Source: Anagrus nilaparvatae
Taxonomy: Eukaryota; Arthropoda; Insecta; Hymenoptera; Mymaridae
Length of the DNA stretch: 64,000 bases
Assembly: GCA_022575985.1 (NCBI GenBank)
Contig: JAKSXM010000231.1
Coordinates: 1,986,501-2,050,500 of the forward strand
Direction: 5' to 3'
Part shown: positions 37,301 to 50,900 of the stretch, in pieces
Position numbering within the stretch: position 1 is the first letter of the stretch
How the letters are laid out: every line of letters begins with the position of its first letter
Translations under genes and position numbers: made by a program
The notes under the pieces: model-generated
Told to the model about the DNA's origin: nothing
The model's database searches: none
Seen by the model: the letters and a program-made list of their open reading frames with translations, nothing else

Positions 37301-40300
37301 GAAACGTAAGCTGATGGGAATTTTTAGAGTATTAAAAAAATTGGTTACGCTCCCGAATACAATCGTAAGTACCTGTGAGTGAATCAAAGGACATAAAAAT
37401 TGCAGACTCATAAAAATGAATGGAAATCCAGAGTAGATGAATCACCCAGCCTCGATAAATAATTCATCCAATGCTGCAGTGTAATAAATCTTAATTAAAA
37501 CATAATAAATTAATCGATTAGAGAAATTTATTTCTAAACAAGCACAGTAGCTAATTTCGTAAATAGAAATTGAATAGTTTAACCTCTCAACTTTAAGGAT
37601 AAACCGCACTGAGAATATCAAGATTATCATAAAAGACAATAAGAAACTCGAATAAGAAGAAGCGGAATAAAGGAAAGGAGCATTTTGTTAAAGGTCAGAG
37701 GATACACAAAGCCTAGCAATTTAGATAAGCTAATGATATGATTGCTTTAAATACACAAAAGACACTCTCGATACAATTGATATTAATTGACTAATAATTC
37801 GGGTTACGCCGATCCTTGGACATTAATACATCTCGAGTTTAACTTAACAGATGCTAAAAACGAGAATATCGATCTTCCGAGTCGTGGAAATAATACTTTT
37901 GTTAAAAAACCAGCTGTTCCTACATACTGACTTCCATGTGTGCGTGAGTTCCCCCATACGATAAATTAAGATAATGCAAAATATAATAAAAATTCAATAT
38001 TTATGTAAACAAAAATATGATATCTCGTTTCTATAATTACAACTAAAATCCAAACATCTAGAACAAGGCTTCGGGGCTTTTCGTTTCGTGTATTAATTTT
38101 AATGTACACGTTTTTAAAGGTAAGCGCTCTGTCTCCCTTCCTATCGAGATAAAATCTTTCGACTAATTACATTATTTAATTAATAAACTCGAATTCATAA
38201 ATAAGGATTATGATCATTTTAGTTATCCTAGCCCTGCGCGCCTCTCGTTAATAACTGCCCATGTGTGTATCGAAAATGAGCAGATGCATCGCTAAATTTA
38301 AACTCCAGACAAATGTATTTTTAAAAAAATCTCACTCATCGTGTTTTTTATCCGAAACAGATTGAAAAAATTCTTATTGTCTAAAAATGAAGCTGTTAGT
38401 TTTAAAGTTAGGCAGACGGAAAGTTAATTTGTTTTCACAAAGCTTAAATATTCGTTTGATACTGAAAGAATTTCGTGTCAAAGTTTAAAGACTGAGATAA
38501 ATTTTTTTCTCGGCGATAAACGTCAGTACACTCGCTAAAAATACGCTTATTTTGTAATTAGTGTGCGTACATTAGAGCGGGTTGTGTTATTTTGGTTTGA
38601 TAGAGCGAAGCTAACTGAAATACTGAGATCCTTTTAATTTTAAAATCGCTTTTGATGGCTAATTAAACCTACTCTAAAAAATGAGCTAAAATAACTTGAT
38701 TCCAACACCCTTCAAGATTCGCAAACCTTGAAAACTTAAAAATAAGAACCGGTGTAATATACACCCTGTTTAATTTTAAACTCGGTAAAAGTTAAAAATA
38801 TAAATAAAAAATTAAAGTAAAAAAAGAGGGTTAAAATTTGTTTAGCAAAGACCAAAAATAAATTACAGAGTCACGCGAATATTAAAAAATTTAATAGAAT
38901 TTTGTCAAGAAAAAATAAAGAAATGAGATTATTTTGGTTTTTTTTATTAATACTTGGTGTATGTAAAAATCTCCCCCTCGTGCGTTATTCCGTGGGAAAA
39001 ATAATAATATCAGCGAGTTTTAACTCGCACGCAAAAGTATGAAAGTTATTGTTAAGAAAAAAATGTGCGTATGTTTCTTGCGGTTTTTCAATAAAAAAGA
39101 AATCACTGGTCTGTCGTTAAGGCTAAACGTGTAATTTTCTAGGCATACTTGGCTCTTCCTCTACTTTTATGAGAATTTTTTTTCTCCATTCGAAAATTCT
39201 AAAAAGCATAAATTTTTAATTACTGATATTTGCGTTCACTCAGTCGTACTCGCAACCCAATACTGCAGAATATTAAAAAATTTTTCATTATAGATTTATC
39301 GAAGAAGCGTTTTTTACGCGAATCTCAATATTTAGTAAATTCTTGAGGAAACAAGGACGCCAACAAAACTGGATATACACAACAACTCAACGCCTCGTAA
39401 CTGTAACCATAACCGTAACCCTTCCTCTGATAGTGTTCATATAAAAGCGTATAAATCCTCATTTTTTTTAGTTTTTTTTGCGACCTCTGATGTAACGCGA
39501 GAGCGCGATCTAAAACAGCTCATAAATTTCCTCTTACTTTTATTTATGTGTTTAAATTTTTTTTGTTGCCCTGTACTACAATCTAAATACACGAATAAAC
39601 TACCGAAAAAAACGTCCTACTTTATAACGGATTAAACATGTGAGTTTTATAAGAAGGACGAAGCTTTTTTTCTCTCTAAATAAGTCACGCATTAGTAACG
39701 AGAGGAATTCGAAGGATAGACAGAGACTTTTTTTCTCTCTCTTTTGAATTCTATCGGTTTACTGCATCAATGCAAGAATATTGCGTTATACACAGCTAGT
39801 TCATTTGCAATGTGGCTTAATACAGTGGAAAAAATTCTCAATTTTGTTTTTTTTTTTTTATTCTGATTATATCACTAAAACGTGTCTCACTTTTATAATA
39901 CTTTTATTGCAAACGTTTGATTTTATTTAATATAGAGAGAAAAAAATGACGTATACTTGGCCGATTTACAGAAGCTACAGGTTTATAATCCCATACTATC
40001 TCTTTTATCCATTTTTTATTGCAACATTTTTTTTTTCTCCAAAGCTAAAACAAACATGCTCGACTATTTATCAGCATTAGTTTTTCTAGGAAAACGATAT
40101 TTTTTCAATTTTCATTTTATTAAACTTTGAAAATTATAAAAATTTTGTTAAATAAAGTTATATGTTAGCCAATATTAAAGGCAGAAAGGATTCTAGGAAC
40201 GACTCTTTGACCCTTGAAATATTGCAAAAAGGTTACGAGCGTACACAGTTAAAGTAACTCCAAAGAAGGAAAATTTAATATTTGAGTAGAAAAATGAAAA

Positions 40301-41085
40301 AATTTTGTAGTAAAAATGCATTCTTATATTTTGTACAAACAAACTTTGACGTTAATATTCGTTCTCTCCATTACGTAGAAATTGACATATATATGTCTCC
40401 TGCATGTACGTTTTAATCCGAGCGAGCGTTCGTTTTTTTCCTCGGATTTCCAGTTAGAAAAGTAAAAACAGCAATACATCATTATCCAAACTGCCCCATA
40501 TTTTTTCCATGTTCTCTTAGTATCTCGGGGTGAAACGAGCACGCACACGCCAGCTGGCTTAGGAGAGTGCGGTCGGCGCCCTCTTCACCACGTATATGCG
40601 GTAAAAGAGGGAACTTTGGATCAATATAATTTTATGTATATATTATAATCCAGCGTATATCACACGCACATAGAATGCGGCTTTAAAACCGGAAGTTTAA
40701 ACAAAGTCCAGATATTACCGAAACTTTTCTATTATTTTAGATGCCAGTTTAGTAAACTTTTCAATTGGCTAATTATTTAAAAAATGTGCATTAGTTGATT
40801 AAAACTTTTAAAGTAATTAAATTTTTCATACAAACACACATCGCTCGCAGAGAGAGAGAGAGAGATTTTTTACTAGAAAATTTAATGCATCCTGACAACT
40901 AGACACGTAATATGAATAGCTGATCTGTTGTTCTGCTCTCCATGCAGCACTGGACAAATCATGAATTTTAATTAAAGTCAGAAAGCCCCTTTTACACAAA
41001 GTTTATACGATTGTTCATTACATTTATTACACTTTACGATTTAACCAACCCTCTCTCACTCTGCTTTGTTTCAACAATCCACTGC

Positions 41086-41108
41086 TATTATTATTATTAT
41101 TATTATTT
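41086..41108. repeat. (TTA)n microsatellite
   Basis: About seven TTA units in a row. Confidence 0.9.
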
Positions 41109-42369
41109 ATATTTTTATCATTATAACGTACTACTGTCGACAAATTAATATGCTAATAAATAAAATTTGAAATTTCGTTTTAATGACTATTTTCATATTA
41201 TATTAAATAAATTAATTATTTCTCTCTCGGATTTATTTTATTTACAAACATAGTCAATTAATTATATTCAGGGATAATAGAAATGCATTTTACCTGTTGA
41301 CAAAAAAACAAACAAAAATATTTTTCATTTAGAAAATTGATTTTTTAATTCAGCTTTGTTACCGCATCGAGTAAGGCTTCATTTAAATTTTTGAAATTCT
41401 ATACTCATGACGAAATTAAGAATAACTGGGGTTATTACTGTCAACATTTTTTACAAATAACTTTAGTCAAAACTCAAATTTTTCAACTAAAACTTTGCCA
41501 GGAAAAATTATACTTTCAATGACCAAAAGTTTTGAACAATCGTAAAGTCTATTATTGTAAGTTGAGTAGTACACTTGCCACGGTGTAATACAAGCCTTAT
41601 GAATTACGCCATAGTCGAGAGAAAATCTTTAGCACAAAGTACGGAAATGTTGTAAAGGATCATCTTGACTTACTCAAAGTTGGTAATTTGATTATTTTTC
41701 AAAAGAGAGTGACTTCCTCATGAAATTTCTCAGACTGGCCGAAAGTTTGTAAAATATCACTTTTTAAATAGCGTATCGACAGTCTATTGTCTAGTTGCAA
41801 GGAAACGAGGAAAAATTCAGTTTATTTAGCATTTTTAAGTAAATTACCAGGAAGGAATGCACTCCTTTTACTTGAAAAATCTAATTACCAAAGCACATAA
41901 CTTACTCTCAATAAGTATCATTTCCCTAAAAAAAGGTTCTCAACCAATTTTAGTAATTGTTAATCATTAGCGCTATAATTATGTTTTGCTTTAGGGAAGA
42001 ATTTATTTCTTGGAAGGCGTTGAGAAGGAAGTAGCAGAGTATATGAAAAAGGCAATTCATTTTTTTGGCAATTCGAGCAATAAATCTCATTTTTTACGAC
42101 TGCATTGATTATTATTATTAGCGAAGTGTTAAAAATTTAAACGAACTGTCGAGGAATGTCTATTGTCATGGCGGTTGAGTAAGACGTTCGTTTCGTTAAT
42201 TTTCTGTCTGAAATGTTATTTTAAAAAAGTAGTCGGTTGTATAAATTGAAAAAAGGTATAAATGTAACTCTTGCAGCGTGGTGTAGAGGAGAGGATAGAG
42301 GAAGAGTAAAAAAAAGTTTAATTCAAACCGTAACATCCCATCAGTTATAGAAGCTAGCTTCCGTATATA

Positions 42370-42561
42370 ATGAAAGCATCCGTTATTGCTCTAGGCACAT
42401 TAATATCCATTTCTTTCTCTTCGGGTTCGGATGCATTTGAAAGAAATGATTGTTGGAGTTTATTAAAAAAAGGGATAACGATATACTACGTTAGAGACGA
42501 TGTAGTAGTGTATTTGACAATCGATGTTATCTTTATATTTGCTGAATTAACATTTGTATAA
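42370..42561 (+). CDS. Possible small secreted protein or its first exon
   Basis: The frame starts at ATG 42370 and encodes 63 residues. The N-terminus has one Lys and then a hydrophobic core (KASVIALGTLISISF) followed by small polar residues up to SGSDA, which fits a secretory signal peptide cleaved near residue 22. The following FERNDCWSLLKKG is protein-like, but the tail after about residue 40 (VVVYLTIDVIFIFAELTFV) looks like intron read-through. A plausible 3' splice site (TTTTCTTTTCAATTCAG) lies near 42838, but no clear second exon follows. The motif array starts 0.5 kb downstream. It may be a first exon or a chance frame. Confidence 0.33.
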   Translation: MKASVIALGTLISISFSSGSDAFERNDCWSLLKKGITIYYVRDDVVVYLTIDVIFIFAELTFV

Positions 42562-43064
42562 ATTGATGAGTTTACCTTGAACGTTTCTCTCATTGATTAT
42601 AACACAAAGTGCGGTACAGTTTGGTAATACAAAATTCACGAGATTTCATCATCGGGCCATTTGTTTACTTACTCGGCTAATATAACAAACATAAAGCTTT
42701 GTGTGTTATTTAAGCCAAAGGGAAAATACACGATTTCTAACAAATTTCAATCGTTATTTAAACAACCCCCGACTATGCGCCTATGCGTTATTCATTCGCT
42801 CTAATTATTAAAATAATTTTTTTTCTTTTCAATTCAGCATTCAATTAAGTATTAAAATCAGATTAAAATAATTAATTGTGTTTATAGTACTATTAAATGG
42901 ATCCGGTTATGAGTTAGACTGCATACTCTTAACTTTTTTTGGTACCCAACCAGATAGCATAAAAATTAGTTAATTTTTGTAAATTCAAAAGATATTATTT
43001 AATCTAAAATTATATTTAATATGTATATATTTAACATGGCATATAAAATAGATCTAGCTTGGGT

Positions 43065-43102
43065 CTTATATAATGTGAGAAAGTCATTTCTCTTTCGAGA
43101 AA
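43065..43102 (-). promoter_or_regulatory. Palindrome-N14-TATA motif, copy E
   Basis: On the minus strand: palindrome (43102-43087), 14 bp spacer, TATATAAG (43072-43065). The spacer starts TGACTTTCTCAC, shared with copies F and G. Confidence 0.7.
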
Positions 43103-43414
43103 AATATAGAAAGAAAAATATTCCAATTTATGAAATAAATTTATTGAAACGAATCAATGTAGATGTCTCAAACTTTAAAAATTAAGAATGGAAAAGAAAC
43201 TTTTTATTCAAAATTTATAACATACCTATTTCATATATTCAAAAATAAATACTAAATAGTAAAGTTAATCTTCATAGTTAATCTATTTATACAATTATTA
43301 TAGTAATAAAAGGCAATTAGCAAATGTCAACCAGTAACATCCAAAAGAAATTATATAAGTTAACATTATATTTAATGTATTTAATATAGCAAATAAAACG
43401 AATTTAGCTTGGGC

Positions 43415-43452
43415 TTTATATAATGTGAGAAAGTCATTTCTCTTTCGAGAAA
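43415..43452 (-). promoter_or_regulatory. Palindrome-N14-TATA motif, copy F
   Basis: Minus strand: palindrome 43452-43437, 14 bp spacer, TATATAAA 43422-43415. The last base of the TATA-like box differs from copy E, so a TAAG ending is not essential. Confidence 0.7.
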
Positions 43453-43749
43453 AATATAGATAGAAAAATATTCCAATTTATGAAATGAATTTATTGAAAC
43501 TAATCAATGTAGATGCCTCAAGCATTAAAAATAAAGAATGGAAACTTTTTATTCAAAAATTATAACATATTTCGAATATTCAAAAATATATAAATGATAA
43601 CACTTAATCTTTATAGTTAATCTATTTATATAATTAGTAATAAATGGCAATTGGAAAATTGTCTACCAGTAACATTCAAAAGAATTTATATAAGTTAAAA
43701 TTATATTCAATGTATTTAATATAGCAAATAAAACGAATTTAGCTTGGGC

Positions 43750-43787
43750 TTTATATAATATGAGAAAGTCATTTCTCTTTCGAGAAA
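43750..43787 (-). promoter_or_regulatory. Palindrome-N14-TATA motif, copy G
   Basis: Minus strand: palindrome 43787-43772, 14 bp spacer, TATATAAA 43757-43750. This is the last unit of the array; homology to the other units stops soon after the palindrome. Confidence 0.7.
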
Positions 43788-45923
43788 AAATATGCACTGA
43801 AAAATAAAATCGATATCTCTACCATAGTAATAATAGCAAGTTGAAAACAAAATTTCTAAAATATCCAAAACTGCATAATAAATATTAATTAAAAAATAAA
43901 TGTTTGCTCTTTCAGGAAGCTTATTTCGAAAATAACGTACATTATCATTATATAATATATAAGTTTTAATTGAATTAAAAGATGCTTATATATAAAACTA
44001 AAGCAAACACTCATTACACACACAAACTATTTAAATTGCAATATCTTAAATAATTAATTAATTAAATATTTTCTTTACAACTTTACTCATTTAAATTTTA
44101 TTAATATTTAATTTACATTTTTAATTATATTTTTAAAAAAATCTTTTATTTAGGTCATTTTAAAAAAACATTTGTACTATGGATTTTTTTTTTTTCAAAC
44201 AAAAAGTTACAAAATCGGAATCGCAAATAAATATCTACTGAGTAAACATTAAAATAAAAAAGTAACACCTCGAATATACCAGTGATAAGCAAAAAAAATA
44301 AAATGTTTGTGCAGAAGCGAGAGAGGGAGAGTAAAAAATAGCGAAACAAAAGCTTTTTATTATTATTATTTTTTAAGCTGACTTTTCGAATTCCAATGGC
44401 GACAAATCAGTTTTTTTTGTATAGATTGCGTTATCACATGTTGACACTACAATGCTCCAAGAGAGTATCGAGCGATAAAAAATTTTTTTTATTTAACTAA
44501 TGATTTACAAATGAGATATTGAATTTTATTTTCAACAATTTTTTATCGACTCTCGTAACTTTTTGTTTAATTGTAAATCAAGCCATCCCCACTAAATCGA
44601 ATTAGTTATCATCCGCAAGGCTTAATCTCGATTTCATCCTGATGGATTTCTATACCAATTCCAATAAATACGCTCTCGCACCTACAAAACGATACGTCTT
44701 TCTCGACAAAAAAATCTATACATTTTTATCACTCGCAATCTTTTCTTTTATAAGATTTTCATTTCCGGCTTAAATAGAAAATTTTTTTCGATTATCATTG
44801 ATTTATGTGATTTTTTTTACTCAAAAAAATTCTTTTCTCTCTCTCTCTCTTTTTTTTTGTTTAAACAAAAAATTAATAAAAATTCAATTCTTTTCTTATT
44901 TTTTTTAATAAAAATTTGAGCACGTTTTTGATTATTTTTTTTATATATAAAAATGTAATATCGAAAAAAAAAAATTCTTTCAATGTACGCGTACAGCATT
45001 TATATATAATTTTCTGTGTCTACTTAAAGTTTATTTTATACACGAAAAGAAATAAAAAATCATATTTTTTTAAAGTTAAATAAACGTCAAAGACGTAATA
45101 TTTACATTTCTGAAGAAATATTCAAAAGAATATTAAATAAATGTTAAAGGAGAAAAATTATAACTGAAATTTAAGAAAAATTGTCAGTCTTGACCAGAAA
45201 GTTCGAGAAGAGTAATTTTGAAAATTGCCATCGATTCACGTGTCGCAAGCCAAAAATAATATCAGAGGAAACTCTCCAAAGACACTAATGTTATTGCGCT
45301 GAGAAACTTTTTCCAACTAATGTCTCATAACGACCCCCGAAATCTTAGACATCAATTTTTCTTTATAGTGCTCGGGGAAATTGTCAGTTACGAAGTTTTT
45401 AAAAGAAAGCAATGATTTCGAAAATTAGTCTGCTGGGCCCATAACCTTTTGTTTATTAACTACAAGAGAAAAAACACGCAATGTGTTATCGAAGTTTCAT
45501 TTTTCATAATCAAAGTTTGAAAAAAAGTAGGAAATTAAAATGAGATCGAAGGGATTCGATATTTTATGAAAGTCCTTTTGTAAGATAAATGATGCATGGA
45601 GATTGTCATACGAGTTTTTAGTTTATATAAAATTCAAGATTCTCTCGAGGGATTTTGTGGATTGACCGGGAGCCAGTTTTGATTTGTTCAAATACGTACG
45701 CCGAGCTATTGTTTTTCGACGTTCGAGAGAGAGAAAGAGAGACTGTGTCAAACGTTTGGAGAAATTTTCTTTTTTTCCTCAATTTCTTTCAATCTTTCGA
45801 AATGAAAAATAAGCTCTTTTAAAATTGCTTTTTTTTTATTCTTACAAGTTTACTTCCATCAGGAGCAAAAATAACAAAGATAAAATAAAAACAACGTGAA
45901 AATTCATTTTTCATTCTTTCTCC

Positions 45924-45951
45924 CAAACAACAACAACAACAACAACAACAA
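45924..45951. repeat. (CAA)n microsatellite
   Basis: About nine CAA units in a row, the only trinucleotide CAA run of this length in the window. Confidence 0.95.
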
Positions 45952-47903
45952 TGTATGAAAAGTTTGAAGGGAATAAAGTAGTTTTTTTTCCCTTTGATCT
46001 TTTTTAAGAATTTTTCAGTTAAAGACTAAACGCGACACTTTTTTCCCCCTTATGTAAGAGTTTTTTTTTAAAACTTCTAAAACGAGCAATTTACTCGGCG
46101 TGTATAATATAAAAGATTGTCCTCTTTATAGCCACTTGTGAGCTTTCTTTTCCAGACAAGTTAAAAGAGAAATTCACAGCTTTGGTTTTGTGTATTAAAA
46201 ATAAACAGGAAACAGCAAACGGTTTTATTGATAGTTCAGGTATAAACCAAGCTCGAGATAACAATTGCATTATTTTATAAAGTCATCAAAAAATAACAAA
46301 ATAAAAATACGTTGACCCCTAAGTGAAACTCGAGGACGCATGAAGAAGGTTAACAAACTCTTTTCATTGTTATAGATGCGACTATAATTGTAAACAAGTC
46401 TTCGAGTGTCCCCGTTAGCAAAGGTAATAATATTTGCTAAAAAAGATTCGAGTTACGCAAATACTTTGGCATTGCGTCACGTCCCGTCAAACTCTTAAAA
46501 AAATGAAGAGAGTCGTACAAGGAAATTTCTCTCTGTGAACGTGAAATTATTACTAAAGGTACCTACTCTTTTCTTCTCCTTTTTTTTTTTCATTTGAATA
46601 GTCTAAAGTTTTTCTTTAACTTTTTTTGGACCGGAGCCAGGTAAAACTTGTATATTATTGGCAAGAGAACCAACGACAAAGAAAACGTCGATTGTAATAA
46701 ATGATTTTTTCAAAATTTACGTGAACAGCTAATTATTTCAGAATTTAAAATTCTATTGACCTGAAAAAACAGGTTCTAGACTACCTGTTAATACGCAAAG
46801 CGTTTTTAATTCTCGGAAACTAGTTTTGAAGAATCGTCTATACCTGCGTGGGTGCTAGGATTAAAATTCTTTCCAAAGGGTTACTAACGAACTAAAATAT
46901 CGGAATATTTTCTACATCACCGAGTACGCAACGGATAATAAATTTTAAAAATTATATAATAACAATAACACACAAGGATTTTGAAATTCATCATCGTATG
47001 AATGTATTTTTTGCTTTTTTTTTGTTCAAAAAAAAATTATTGTTTCCTATTATAAATAATAACAATGGCCTCAATAGCCAATAGCCATGAAAATTAAATG
47101 ACTAATATGCAATAAAAAATACATGACAGTTAATGAATTTTCTTTTTTTTTATTGCAAAAAAAAAATACGTTCTGTGCGACTATCAATCAAATGCGTTGT
47201 TGTGGTCAGTGATTGGGTAATAATTTTTTTCAAATACTTTTGAGTTTATTGAAATTCTCGATTTTTCGGTGCGGGTTATCATTTTTAGAAAATCTAACCT
47301 CTCAAAATTTTATTGCATTTTTCAGATTAAAATATTAAGTCATAAACTCGCTACTGTTATCCAAAAACAAAGAGCCATGCCTTGTATTTTATTACACCAT
47401 AATTTTTTAAACGCTTTCTTACCTCCTTTTTTTTAAAACCCTTCGTTTAGTTAAAAAAAAAAAGGTTACAGTATTTTTTTACACGTGTAAAGAATTTAAG
47501 TGTACGAGAGATAAGAATATTTTACTACATAGCTTTTTTTTAAACCTCGCTCGTAAAAATATGTTGGTCAGAAAAAATTCTTGTAAGTTACTTAAGAATT
47601 TTTACTGCTACTGCTTTTTTTATCTAAAACTTTTGTTGCTTTTCATAAAGTAGAAATTTTATTAAAATTCAATTGTAATCACGTACGTAGGTTGACGTTG
47701 AATAAACCAGTATGAAATTTAACCTGTCTCGATTGCGGTTGCAGGTGCGGAATGTTAAAGGAACCGAACTCTTAGAAAGAAAATACATTAAAACTTGGTG
47801 ATTGCATTATTTCTGGATTTTGAAAAAGACGCGAATATTTAATGAAAAAAACTAACATGTTAAAAGCTAAGCAATATGCTGTCAAAGTTTATAATACGAG
47901 AAC

Positions 47904-47927
47904 CTCTCTCTCTCTCTCTCTCTCTCT
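47904..47927. repeat. (CT)12 microsatellite
   Basis: A perfect CT run of about twelve units, the longest GA/CT tract in the window. Confidence 0.95.
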
Positions 47928-50900
47928 TTCTTCGCAGAGCAGCAAAGCAAAACTATATCATGTTTAATATAATATAAAGTAAACTTTGCCTTACAGAATT
48001 TTCCGTCTTTAACATGTAAACTTTTCCCTTTTTTAAAAAGTAAAATTCTTTTTTATGTATTCTGAAAATTAATTTCCTTTTTTTCAATATGTGTTTTCAG
48101 GAAATTTAATATTCAAAGATACTTCTTTTTTCTTATTGAAATTTTGATTTAAATTAGACCGAAATTTTGAGAAAAAAAAGCTGAAAAAAGTAGTTCGTGC
48201 CATTCGGGAGTTTCCTCCCGTATAAAAAATTGCCATTACCATCATCAAGTACAGAACGTGTATTAAAAAAACAATCCGTGTTGAAATACTCCTTTCGATT
48301 GATAGCCAAGTAAAAAATAAAAAAACGTCTCATTTATTCAAAATAAACTGGAGTTGTTTGTTACAAAAGAATGGTAATACCGAAATAAAAAAAAGTAAAA
48401 ATCAGAGCGCGCGCAAGACTAAAACGTTCCATAAAATTACAAGAAAAAAACTAAAGTTGGAAGCTCACTCATAGAATAACAGGGCCAACTTGTTGTTTTT
48501 CTTTTAAAACTCAATCGATAGTTAGAGAGAAATACATGCAATTTTTTTATCTCTATAAACAAAACATTTCTTCTTCTTCTCTTCCTATTATATTCGACTT
48601 TTTTTTCCACCGTTATTATCGCCAAATATAAGTTTTTTTTTATAAATAAAAATATCCTGCTTTTTTTTCTCGCCCTCGAAAAAAATCTATATTTGTGTCC
48701 ATTTTTTTTCCAATTTAGAAATCAACTTCTCGCTTGAATGTTATGTTTTTTTGTTGCACGCCGTCTCTTCGTCCTACCAGTGTAGAATAAAAACTCAATC
48801 TGTTTGAATTTGACTCTTTTTTTATTTTTCTATCGAAATGCCGAATTTAGCGAAGCGAATAATAAATTTTATATAGAAATGAAGCTTTTTAATATTTATA
48901 CGCGCGGCCAACAAAAAACATATTCGGAGAATTAATGCTAAAAAAAGGAAAAACAGAATCATTAATAACAAAAAAAAGTTGATTAAAAAAAAAGTGTATT
49001 TTTTTTTCGAGTAAACAAAGTAATAAAGAACCGCATTAAGTAAATTTTTTTTTTTGAAGACTTTTTTAAAGTTTATTATAATGTAAGTCGTATAATAGCT
49101 TGGCAAGTTTTTATTATAAACTACTGTTGTTGCGCTGTTTCTATTATATAGGAAAAGTTTAAAATTTTCTTCAAACATTTTGCAGTTTGTTGAGAAAAAT
49201 CTCAGCCACTCTCTAAATCCTCGACGTCAAAGTTCCTTTTTTCCATAAATAAACGTGCATACGAAATTCGACATGTGCGACGCACTCTTCGATATTTGAC
49301 TTTCCAATTACAAAATGGCAATCGTCACGTGAGTTAACATAACCTCGATTCCATAAAGATTTCCAAAAACGTTTTTACAAGATATTTCTTTTTTTTTTTT
49401 TTATTTAACATTACTTTTTTTAAAGATTCCAGGGAGCAAAGTTTGAACGAAAGAGCTGAACGGTTATGCCTTGAATATTGATGCAGCCGCGGTTTTTCTA
49501 TTCATCAAAATGTGAACAAAGAAACGTCGCTGGAATTTTATTCCCTATTCTTTCGATTAAAATGCTAGTGTGATTCTCAAAGAAGGAAAAAATAGATAAC
49601 AGCCAACTTTTTTTTCTTTTTTTCTACTTCTCTCTTCATTGAAAATTCCAGATTTTAAACTTTGGATTTGACCTCGATAGATTATTCTCCTGAACATTCA
49701 TCAAATACCAAATAAAACCTTACAATTGATTTTTTTTCTCTTTCGTTTAAAGAATTTTTCAACTTTTTCGTTCTTCTCTTCGAGAAACCGGTCCAAGGAA
49801 AGCTTTTTTGCATTGATCTATAGAAAAATTATTCTGCTCGTGAACTAGCTAGTTGCATTAAAAAATTTAGTAGTACATCAAAAACGAGAAGCTTTTTACA
49901 AAAAGTGGTGACGAAAAAAAATATTTCTGAATAACCTTTGATGCTTTCAAGCTTTATAGCGTGTAATTCTATTAGTGCAGCGAGTGCTTTCTGATAAAAA
50001 CACAAAGTGGGATAATTTTCACAAAAATTTATTAGTTCGGAATTTTCCTTCGACGCTTATAAAAATGCACAGCAAATTAGAAAAAGGATTTCACATAAAT
50101 TTTTATATTCTTGGTAGACTCAATCGATACAGGTTCGAATTTGCATAACAATTGCTCCGCCACCCAAAGAAATTCTCAAAAGCGACAAAATTTCTAAAAA
50201 TAAAGTCGATACATAAATAAAATAGATAGGAATAAAATATAATCCGAAAATTAATTATACAAAGTAGCCAGAAATTAATAAATAAGAAGAGAGAGAGAGA
50301 GAAAATTGCGTGGTTTTAGGTTATAATGGGTTTAGCGATGAGAATAAACGATACATGATGAACTTGAAGGTTAAAAATAATTTATTTCTGACTTTATGAG
50401 TTTTACCTTCCGGTCTTTTCTTTATTTTCTCCTTCTCTCTCGTCATTTACAATCTTGATGAGCCATGAAATGAAAACGAATTTATTAATTTTTTCTCCTA
50501 ATTTTATTTGTTCGAAAAAATTGCTAACAGAATTAAATAAAGATTTCTTTTCTAACGAAAATGGATTGTGTGCAAAATGTAATTTAGCTTCGGAAGCCGG
50601 TAATTCAATTAGATATCGTACCTGGCACCTGAGCCAACTAATCACATTAACAAAGTACGAAATTAAAACCAACAGGTGAGAGAAGCTCAGAATTTACGAA
50701 AATAGTCGTAAAAAACACACTATATTTTTTTAATCTTCTTATTAACCCTTTTTACAGAGCGAAGAAAAAAAAAAGACGAAAAATGTCGTTAATTATTTAA
50801 ACTCCGGTTTGCTTCTTTAGAAAACGTTATAACATGTAAAGTTAAGGCAGTTAGTTATAGATTTTACACCTCGTCGACTATCAGAATTTGTGTTTCCTTT

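Larger units (their letters stand above)
30820..42360. other. Non-coding intron-like stretch
   Basis: No supportable gene. Points noted are a TATA-like box and downstream GTAAGTA at 32855-32980, a compact cluster of palindromes and a triple octamer at 33676-33744, a (GA)n tract at 34339-34359, a further (GA)n at 40850-40864 and a (TTA)n run at 41086-41108. The frames near 31779-32035 and 34234-34614 look like chance frames. Confidence 0.5.
43008..43800 (-). repeat. Tandem array of ~340 bp units, each carrying the palindrome-TATA motif
   Basis: Two full units and a partial third in head-to-tail order, with motif spacing of 350 bp (43087 to 43437) and 335 bp (43437 to 43772). Each unit repeats TATATTTAATGTATTTAATA, AGCTTGGGCTTTATATAAT, the palindrome, TTCCAATTTATGAAAT, and AAACTTTTTATTCAAAA. 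Units 2 and 3 are closer to each other than to unit 1. I see no reading frame worth calling across the units. The best is a ~20-codon stretch ending LYLMYLI-stop in unit 2 and a similar one in unit 3. Confidence 0.85.

Noticed and set aside
41640..41840. Minus-strand stretch reading LDNRLSIRYLKSDILQTFGQ
   Set aside because: Open for about 40 codons, but with no start, splice context or family match; likely chance.
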